Of a DNA stretch of 64,000 nucleotides, positions 56,165-64,000 are shown one piece after another. Below the pieces are notes generated by a model, which saw only the letters and a list, made by a program, of their open reading frames with translations, was not told the DNA's origin and did not search any database. How positions within the stretch are numbered: the stretch's first letter is position 1; each line of letters begins with the position of its first letter. The translations under genes were made by a program, and so were the position numbers. The DNA is from Zizania palustris (Eukaryota; Streptophyta; Magnoliopsida; Poales; Poaceae), in the NCBI GenBank assembly GCA_019279435.1, contig JAAALK010000287.1, positions 26,040,162-26,104,161 of the forward strand, in the 5' to 3' direction.

Positions 56165-57930
56165 GGCTACCTCTACCTGAATTCTTTGGCCGAAGACGCA
56201 GACCGATCGAACAGTAGGCTTCTTGGTTCTTGCTTTGCTTGTGCTTTAAATGGAGCGCCTTGGGACAACCGGACAAGATAAACTTCCGATGCATGCGTTG
56301 TCTCTAGCTTATCAGAAGGGATTAAGCAGGTAGTAGGTACTTGCTCGTTACTAGATTATATATTATATCTCTAATTAAGTACTCCCCCTGGTAGTTAAAG
56401 TATATTGTTCTTGGCATATATCAAATTAAAGTTTTTAAAACTGTGAGCATTAGTGCCTTTGTGAATATCTGATTATATACATACACATCAACCATTGTAT
56501 TTGCAGATTTATCTCAAAATGTGCCTGTCCCGTACTGAAATTCCAGTTTTGTGAGCTTGTGATTGAGCAAGGAAGATGCATTCACTTACTCCAAATTCAA
56601 GTGAAACCGGTTCGATTTGTCAGTTACTCTTCTGTGTACTTAGAGCTTCATCAGACAATCTCATTCTGGGAAAGTACAGTGCTGTGACAGAAATGCTCCA
56701 CATGAAGAATGTTGCTTGTACTGATCTTGATTGGTTGACTGTTAACTTGATCCAATTGATTACAGGTTAAGATAGCTAGCTTCCACGTCTCTGCATGCTA
56801 CAATTGCATAAGAAAGCATGCATGTGGGATTAACAAAATTGATGGATCATATTTTCGTGTGGAAGTGAACTGTTTCAGTTTAATTAGGTTCCAACAGCAA
56901 TCGTGCTGGCTTACATTGCTCAACCTACCTAATTACCTACCACTAACTAGCCTGAGTTTATCAGTAACGGTTATGTCTGCTGTGTGGATGCAGATACACA
57001 TCTGCATCTGCACTGCAGTTCAGGCCTCAGAGCTAGCATTTTAGTTCATAATCATCACCACTGTTTTCTTTTGTTCCTCTAAAGAAGTAAACTGATAATT
57101 TCAAGAGACCCTAGTTGCATTTATGTAAACATGCAATTGCTCAGTTAAGATGCAACTGAACAAATCTGAAAGTTGCATTACAACCATATCCACTTCTGTA
57201 AGGTAGTGTTTGGTTCCCTGTATGAGGAGGAATGGAACGGTTCGGTTCCTGATATGGGGTCATACTGCTGTTTGGTTCGAGGGATGAGGTGAAATCAAAT
57301 GGAACCAAACGATCGCCAAAACAAAATATTCCCTGCAGATGCTGAACCGCGTGATACTGATTTTTTTGACGAACAAGATGGTTCGAACCATCCCATTCCA
57401 TTCATCGTCGTACACCAAACCAAACACTACCTAATTTGAGTTAAAGCGCGAGATCCGCCGCCGCGCCGAGCAGCGTCGCTCCTCTCTTCTCCTGCGTACA
57501 CGGTTGTTATTACTGTGTTCTTTCAGATTATTGAATAGAATAATTAAACTACACGTTCTATTTTAAAAATAAATCCATGGAGAAAAACGATAAGCAGAGT
57601 CATAGATCTGCACGAATCCAAAAATTGAGATCATCTAAATAATCTATTTGGCTAGCAGTTTGCACGTAGAGCTACAAAATCTAGAGCGAAGCTAGCTTAT
57701 GAATAAGTTAAAAATGTATAGAAAAAGGATCTATAAGTCGTTTAATCTTTTGGTAAGTCAATTTTTTTCTAACTTTCACAAGGTTTTAAAAATATATTAG
57801 CATCTATTCATCTATTAGATGATATATTTTATGGTGTATTTGATGAAACTTATTTGATATTACAATTGTTGATATTTTTAATAAAACTAGTTAAAGTAGA
57901 GAAAATTATTTTTTATAAAATAATTATGAC

Positions 57931-57966
<36 letters not shown>

Positions 57967-58198
57967 GATAGATAGATAGAGAAGTTGATACATATAGGCC
58001 GGCCGCCGGCCTACCAACCGAGATCGGCTGGTGCGGTCCAGATCTGATTGCAGGCGCGGGTCCTTGAGAGCCCAGCCGGAGTCCGACCTGCTTCGCCGGG
58101 CGCCGGCCGCCGGGGAGGAGACGAGAGGAGAGGCGAAGAGACGACGCCGATTGCCCGCTCAAATCTCTCCTCCCGCAAGTCGCGCGCGCAAGAGTGAG
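56165..58198. other. intergenic region with MITE and microsatellites
   Basis: No supported gene. It contains a Tourist-like MITE (57202–57431), an (AAT)n tract at about 57930–57963 and a short (GATA)n at about 57964–57980. The GC-rich end (57990–58198) is the probable promoter and leader of the next gene. Confidence 0.5.
57202..57431. mobile_element. Tourist-like MITE, copy 2 of the 220-bp family
   Basis: Flanked by TAA (57199–57201 and 57432–57434). Ends GGTAGTGTTTGG and CCAAACACTACC are perfect inverted repeats. Same orientation as 25419–25637 and similar along its length. Confidence 0.88.
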
Positions 58199-60155
58199 AT
58201 GGCGAAGTCGTGCAAGGGGTTGGCCATGGAGCTCGTCAAGTGCCTCAGCGAGACCGACTGCGTCAAGGTCGGTTCCTCTCTCTATCTCTCTCCTCGCGCC
58301 GCGCCGCCGCTTGCTTCGTCGGATTTGGCGTGGCGGGGTGTTCGGGTGCTACTGCTACCGGGAGCGCGGCTGTTGTATCGGGGATGGGATGATCGCATCG
58401 CATCGCATCCGTCTCGCCGCCGTAATCGGAGTTGATGCCGTTGGAGATGGTGGTGGTAATGACTGGACTGGCTGATTTGCTCTTCCGCGATGTGGTTGCT
58501 CGAATCGCAGGTGCAGAAGAGGCCGCACAAGGAGTGCGCGGGGGAGAAGGTTCCCAACATCACAAGCGAGTGCGTCGGGCTGCGGGAGACCTACTTCAAC
58601 TGCAAAAGGGGCCAGGCATGTCTCCAACTCCTCTGAATCACTGTAGATCAGCTATGCTAGTTCCCTTGCTCCATAATTATGGCATGTCCTTTGAGGCTTT
58701 GAGTAGCTTGCTGGTTGCTATCTCATGATTGATGAATGTGTTTTGGCCTGTAAATGGTCTAGCATTTTGTGCATTGGTTGCTTGTTTGGTACTTAGGTAA
58801 TTGCAGCGACCACTGACAAGTTTGCGAGAGTTATGGTTCAGTACATGCTATGTAGCTAGTGACTCAATGTGATCATAGTTAGGTTTGAGTTGTACCCAAT
58901 TTGGATGTTACTGGTCAGCTGGTGCCTTTGGAGGGTTTGAGAGAGTTAAAAGTGGATCTTAGATGCAAATAATGTCCATCCGTTATGTATAAAGGATAAA
59001 AGCATGAAGTTATCTGTTTCCAGTTTGACAGGGTTGGCTGTTCAGTGTTGACTATGCTCATAATAGCTGTAGAGTTTAAAATCCCCGGAAGATCCTTCCT
59101 TTGTACTATACTACTATCTGCTCGTTACATTTACTTGATTGTTAGGCTGCTCAGTTTAGTGCAATGCAGCTTATATAGTTGCGCATTATGCATAGCACAA
59201 CTTATAAGAGACTGGCATTTCAAGTTTGAAGAATCTAGGCTGTTGGCAAAGTGCAAACTATGTGACAAGAACAAATTGCAAGTTAGTAAAAATGGTGGAC
59301 AGGAATTGAAGTGATGCTAATCTTCCCCTTCGACTTCGCTTGTATAGTAGTGAAAATTAGATCTTGGAATGCAAATCAAAACCAGGCCCCTCTGAAACTA
59401 CCATCCACTCCTCACTAAAACTGTCATATATTAATGACCCAGTGGAGTATTCGCCACATATCATGTAACTGTATCCATTGTTTTAGATGAAAGAAATATA
59501 TTGAACTGGACAAAATTGTAGTTTGGTAATATGAGTCATGATCAGTGGTCAATAGTCCTGATTACTGTATAAGTTTTTTCTTCAGTTACCATACAGCTCT
59601 AAATATTTTCCTTTTGATTAATTGTAAACAAAATATTCCATTCAATAGTGCCATCATGTATGCATCCTGTGATAGTAAACAAACTGAAATATCTAACCTG
59701 AAACCCCTATTTGTCTTTTTCCATATATGAGATTATGAGTTGCCATGCAGCTTTAGTGCATGTTATGCTATCATAATACTTCTCATTGACAGCTCATTCT
59801 GTTCTCTTCCTATGGAATATAATCATATGCCTCACATTAAACCCATGTACATTGTACAGTTCTGAATGTGACATACTACCTAGCTTAGGAATATTTGGAC
59901 TGGATTGGCCTAGTCCAGTATTATTGCATCCAGTGTTAAGATTTGTTTCTTTATCCATTATATTGATATCTATGTGTCTAATGCCCTCCAGTATCATCTT
60001 GCATGTAAGATTTTTTGTGGTCCTTGGGAGGTAGACTGGTAGAGGTATATTCCTTTGTTACTCCAGATCTGAGATGTGCATGGAAATGCTTACTCTGTTA
60101 ATTGTCACAACAGGTTGACATGCGGGCTCGGATACGTGGCAACAAGGGGTATTAA
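58199..60155 (+). CDS. PET191: PET191/COA5-like cytochrome c oxidase assembly factor
   Basis: Small protein of the mitochondrial intermembrane space needed for cytochrome c oxidase assembly in yeast and animals (Pet191/COA5). Exons 58199–58267, 58511–58615 and 60114–60155 give 71 aa, the size of plant homologues. It shows twin CX9C pairs: CKGLAMELVKC in exon 1 and CVGLRETYFNC in exon 2, plus two more cysteines (DC and EC) between them. These motifs form disulfides through the Mia40 import route. The last exon encodes VDMRARIRGNKGY, followed by TAA. Intron 2 (1498 bp) uses a GC donor, CAG|GCATGT. No targeting presequence is expected for this family. Confidence 0.93.
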
Positions 60156-61643
60156 TGGTGTGACCACAAACTCACCCATTCAATTTCATCTTCTATCCAA
60201 GTTGCAAGCTCGAAGCATTTATGTTCTACAAGTACTTTTGGTCTTAATGGATCATATTGTAGATTAATCTTTGTTCCCTTTTTGCTAGAGGAACTGATTC
60301 AAAGCACACAAGTAGCTTCAGTTGATTTGAGGTGCACCTAATTGATCAAACATTATTATGATTTATATTGCATTGCACAATTTCATGAGTTAATATGCGG
60401 TTATCGGTTACTTTACGAGATGAACAGTGCAATTTTTTATTTATCTAGTATATTTTTCAGTTATTTAGTTGCATCAATGTTGAGCGTTTCCTATTTATAT
60501 GTATGTATAGAATATTATAATGATGAAAATTATGTAAGTTATAAAAAATAGTCAGCTCACAATATTTTTTTCATAGCAGCTTTAACCAAACGACTTTTAA
60601 TTTTTTCATAGACAACTCACAACAACTTTTTCACAGCAGATAGTTCACTGCAGTTTTTTCACATCTCACAACAGAACTAAACGCACTCTTACAATCCATG
60701 ATTAGCACCTGAATTTTGTGTAACCTCGACCACATCTAAAATCTGTGCAAGGAATACACAAAACAAATTGCAGTGCAGTGCACAGCGATTGAAGCTAATG
60801 AGCATATATACACACGATTCGGTGGGCGATCCCTATGGAAAAAGAGAAGCTGATTGATTTTTACGCCGACGCGAGACGAGTCGGAATGCAGCAAAGCGAG
60901 GCCTAGCGTAACTGGCTGAAGCGACGCCACGCCTTACGACCTTATCTCGTCACGTCTCCGTCGAGCACATGATTTTGGTCAAGATGCATGTATACATCTT
61001 CTAGTGGAAAATTAGTTGTAATTAAGCTACATAAATTCAGCTATGAATTGAGTAAGAATTGAGATAATCAAATGATTAGATCTCGGGTGAGTTTATAATA
61101 TATAAAAAAACTGTAAAATTTCTCGTAAGTAATCCGTCCGCACGCCATTGACTCTGCACCATGTCGACGATGATTATGACGATTAAAATTACCTTGTAAA
61201 TCACTCTACAATGATGAACAAACCAACCAGACAATTTGCCGCTGTTCGATCTCCATCCTGCCAGTTGCTCGCTCTGCTCTGTTCTGCTCTGCTCCCTCCA
61301 ATGGCGTTCCGACGATCAAAGCGCCATCTTTTTCCCCTCTGGTCGGTACGCGAGACGCGTCACTGCGAGCTCCACTACCAAGCGTCGCCCTCACAATGCA
61401 AGCTACTACACAACACACACTTCACTATCCACGCATTAAAAAGGTTGAAAAGAACTCTGCTTTTGGTCGCCATGTCGATCATGATCGTGAATTTAATCTG
61501 CTCTTGAAAGAACACAAGCCAACGCCGGTAATTAACATGTCATTGTATGATCGTGTGTATGCAGTATACAGTATAGCTATACGTAAACTGGTACTCCAGT
61601 AGTATGTTGGAATGGAGCTGGAAATTTGGAAAAGAATGGTGGT
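60156..61643. other. intergenic region
   Basis: 3' flank of the PET191-like gene, the repeat at 60349–60690, and sequence without a recognisable gene. A moderately GC-rich patch at about 60830–60960 has no coherent frame. Confidence 0.45.
60349..60690. repeat. MITE-like repeat, relative of 5950–6152
   Basis: Shares TCGGTTACTTTA, GTTATTTAGTTGCATCAATG and an AGTCAGCTCACAA block with 5950–6152. The right part repeats CACAAC/CAGCA motifs and ends in AACTAAACGCACTCTTA. Target duplication not resolved. Confidence 0.6.
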
Positions 61644-62385
61644 CTATGTTGCACGGATACGCGATACGGGTACGGCGATACGGATACGGCGATACGGCGA
61701 TACGTAATTTTTAAAAAACATGAATACGGCGATACGGGGAGTATATACATGTATAAAAATAATAATTCAAAAATTAAAGACATTAACCATTAACATGAAG
61801 ACATGAGCTAAGAGGGGATGGGCGGGCTGGCGGCGTTGAAACAGAAACTTGAGGTGAGGCGAGGCGGCGGCGACGGGCGGCAGCGAGCCGGCGGCGGCCA
61901 GAAATGGGCGGCAGCCGGCGACGGGAGGGGGCGAGCTGCCGTTGAAACTTGAAACAGAAACCTGGAGACTGGAGGTGAGGCAGGGCAGCAGCGAGCCGGC
62001 GGCGAACTCAGGAGTTGGCAGGAGAGTACGGCTGGGGTGGGGTCTGAGAGAGAGTTAGGGACTTAGAGTTTATTATTGGGCCAAACTTTTAATGGGCTGA
62101 TGAAGTATTGGAGTATCGCGGAAGTATCGGAAAAGTATCGGTGGGTTGGTGAGAGAGAGTTAGGGACTTAGGGTTTATTATTGGGCCAAACTTTCAATGG
62201 ACTCGCGAAGTATCGGAGTATCGCGGAAGTATCGGAAAAGTATCGGGAATTATTTTGATTTATTTTTAATCTTTATTATCCGATACTCCGCCGATACGCG
62301 TATCGGAGGCGTATCGCCGTATCGCCGTATCGGATACGTATCGGATACGGGAACGTGGACTTTGGGAAGTATCGGTGCATCAGAG
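61644..62385. mobile_element. non-autonomous hAT-like element with GATACG repeats, 742 bp
   Basis: Perfect 8-bp target duplication ATGGTGGT (61636–61643 and 62386–62393). 17-bp ends CTATGTTGCACGGATAC and (right, reverse complement) CTCTGATGCACCGATAC differ at three positions. Subterminal zones repeat GGCGATACGG / CCGTATCGCC many times. An internal segment of about 105 bp (from GAGAGAGAGTTAGGGACTTA) is duplicated in tandem around 62045–62250. GC-rich core, no transposase. Confidence 0.85.
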
Positions 62386-62612
62386 ATGGTGGTTGAGAGT
62401 GAGACGAACTGACGAACACTTGAGGGAGACGATGACGAGTGGCCACGTCCACGCGTGTAGCCTTTGGCGCGTGCACGTGTGATTCGAAGCTTCCAGCGGA
62501 CGCCGACGTCGCTGAGTGCGTGGCCCCGGCGGTGACGGCGACAGGTGAACCGGGAGAGTTGTGCGGCTTGCCGTGCGAGCGCCGGAGAGGGTTGGTGCGC
62601 CGCTGTATGGGG
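62386..62612. other. 3' flank of the methyltransferase-like gene
   Basis: GC-rich short spacer between the hAT element and the gene end. Open frames here continue from antisense or shifted frames of the neighbouring gene and are not supported. Confidence 0.5.
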
Positions 62613-63635
62613 TCACCGGCCGTCGCGGTGAAGCGGCTTTGGGGAGAGGACCCAGTGCTGGCCGTGGGGGCGGACGGTGAGGTTCTTTACCCTCGCGAAC
62701 AGCGTCACCGCGCGCCGGACGCCGCGGTCGTCGGCGGAGGTGAAGTAGTCGTGGCCGAACATGACGCCGCCGGGCCGGAGCACGGTCCAGGCAAGGTTGA
62801 TGTCCGCCCACGCCGAGTGGAAGTCGTGGCCGGCGTCCACCTCGATGAGGTCGGCGTAGATGCCCCACACGCACAGCGCGGTGAGCGTGGACGCCGTGGA
62901 GAAGGGCAGCGGCAGAACCCGCGCCGTGGCGTCGGGCCCCGCCGCCGCCACGTTTGACATGAACTGCGGCAGCAGCAGCGCGTCGCCGTGGTGCGGCGGC
63001 GGGACGTCGCGGCGGAAGCGGTCGCGGAAGGCCGGCCAGCCGCGGAAGTCGTCGATGCAGAGGATGGCTGGCGAGAGCGAGAGGTTCTTCGACACGGCCG
63101 CCATGTGCAGCGCCGAGGCGCCCAGGAAGGCGCCGAGCTCGATGATGATGTCCGGGCGAACCTCCTCGATCAGCTCCGCGAACACCGCGCCGGTCGAGCC
63201 CCACCCTCGCGGCCGCTCCGCCGCCGGGTGCAGCAGCGCGGCGGTGTGCGGCGGCGGGAAATCGGCATACGGGCTCTCACCGTCGAAAAGCTTGTCAAGA
63301 AGCGTCTGCACGACGGCGTTGCTGGGTACCGGATCCCCGCACTCCTCCCTGAACCCGAAGAGATCGTGCGGCGGCGAGCGCGGGTAGTTCGTCACGGCGG
63401 CAACGGTGCCGTTCGACGCCTGGACAGCCGTGGAGGCAGTGAGGTGCGCAGCATGCGGCCGTATGACCGTCTGAGACGGCCTCGGGGACGGCCGGATAGA
63501 CGACGACATGATGCCAATCGAGTAGCCGACGGAGAAGACGATCAAGAAGGCCGTGAGCCGCGTCAGATGCGGCCGGAGCCTCGCCAACACGCCGGAAGAC
63601 GCCGACGCCGGCGCCGGAGGTGTACGCAGCTTCAT
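62613..63635 (-). CDS. membrane-anchored SAM-dependent methyltransferase-like protein
   Basis: Single-exon gene of 340 aa with very GC-rich codons. The start is the ATG at 63635 (MKLRTPPAPA); upstream in frame there is only a GTG. Residues 25–45 form one hydrophobic segment after a basic N-terminus, so a type II membrane protein, perhaps of the Golgi or ER, is inferred. The C-terminal domain shows a SAM-binding motif I at about 163–174 (IIIELGAFLGAS), then ILCIDDFRGW, a YADLIEVDAGHD strand and GGVMFGHDYF. This order matches the methyltransferase-24-like class with a DxxH-type acidic pair. The substrate is unknown. No intron is needed. Confidence 0.85.
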   Translation of the reverse strand: MKLRTPPAPASASSGVLARLRPHLTRLTAFLIVFSVGYSIGIMSSSIRPSPRPSQTVIRPHAAHLTASTAVQASNGTVAAVTNYPRSPPHDLFGFREECGDPVPSNAVVQTLLDKLFDGESPYADFPPPHTAALLHPAAERPRGWGSTGAVFAELIEEVRPDIIIELGAFLGASALHMAAVSKNLSLSPAILCIDDFRGWPAFRDRFRRDVPPPHHGDALLLPQFMSNVAAAGPDATARVLPLPFSTASTLTALCVWGIYADLIEVDAGHDFHSAWADINLAWTVLRPGGVMFGHDYFTSADDRGVRRAVTLFARVKNLTVRPHGQHWVLSPKPLHRDGR

Positions 63636-64000
63636 GGTCACTTCACAAAGACTCCGCCTTTCTCTCTGCTCTTCCAGATTCTTGGCTACCCAATCTCTCT
63701 CTCCCTCACTTCCTTTTATTCTTCAGATTAGTTTAGATTTTTCAGGATTAGAGTATCAGACTGGACAGAAGTGGTTGTCAGTTTAATACTTGCAGCTTGT
63801 TTTTTTGGAGATCGACAAGAGATGAAAGCTATATGGATGGTCAGAAAATCAACAAAGGGGTAATTATTCAGATTTGGTGAGGTTTGGGTGGTGAATCTGA
63901 TCACAGTTAGGAGCAACTGAAATCTATCAGGGCTGAGTTCTTCAAGTACAGAAATCTAAGCATGTGCAAGCAAGCTCCAAGGATTGACCTGCTTCACCTC
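63636..64000. other. promoter side of the methyltransferase-like gene
   Basis: C/T-rich 5' flank (about 63640–63720), then AT-rich sequence. I see no further gene to the window end. Confidence 0.5.

Noticed and set aside
62860..63731. Plus-strand frames of 175 and 247 codons over the methyltransferase-like gene
   Set aside because: Antisense shadows of a GC-rich single exon; the minus-strand frame has a clear SAM-binding motif.

Overview
The window is nuclear DNA of a grass, almost certainly rice (Oryza). The genes are intron-rich and plant-specific: a class I formin, UGT74-type glucosyltransferases, a CC-NB-ARC protein and a PATROL1-type MUN-domain protein. Coding exons are very GC-rich with high GC3. 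The AT-rich spacers are packed with small grass transposons. From memory, the order NLR – formin – acyl-CoA thioesterase – UGT74 pair – PATROL1-like – ankyrin – ITPK fits rice chromosome 9 around Os09g0517 to Os09g0518. That placement is recall, not computed.

Layout. 1–3 kb: a possible PPR fragment and a minus-strand CC-NB-ARC gene that stops before the GLPL/LRR part. 3–9 kb: spacer with MITEs and a decayed coding-like stretch. 9.3–12.1 kb: formin (+, 4 exons). 12.5–13.7 kb: a partial duplicate of the 3' end of the next gene beside a GC-rich gene-like fragment. 13.9–16.6 kb: two-HotDog acyl-CoA thioesterase (-, 5 exons). 18.9–25.3 kb: two tandem UGT genes (+) sharing one intron position; the first intron holds a Mutator-like element with a 10-bp target duplication. 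25.4–29.3 kb: MITEs, an 893-bp Tourist-like element with a 42-bp repeat array, and a 5'-truncated LINE. 29.7–42.5 kb: PATROL1/MUN-domain gene (-, 26 coding exons, 1108 aa) with three transposons in one intron. 46.6–49.2 kb: ITN1-like ankyrin-repeat membrane protein (+). 50.2–55.1 kb: inositol tris/tetrakisphosphate kinase of the ITPK4/ITPK6 type (-, 12 exons). 55.8–56.2 kb: a small MEGLIPF-type protein (-). 58.2–60.2 kb: PET191/COA5-like cytochrome oxidase assembly factor (+, 3 exons). 61.6–62.4 kb: a hAT-type element. 62.6–63.6 kb: a membrane-anchored SAM methyltransferase-like protein (-).

These are independent nuclear genes, not an operon. The only clear local functional grouping is the UGT tandem pair. 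Themes worth a second look are well-delimited non-autonomous transposons with exact target duplications, several of them inside introns and one carrying an antisense promoter-like segment; three GC-AG introns in three different genes; a strong hairpin next to a splice acceptor; and upstream ORFs before the formin start. I found no tRNA, rRNA or CRISPR array, and no wholly new multi-gene system.
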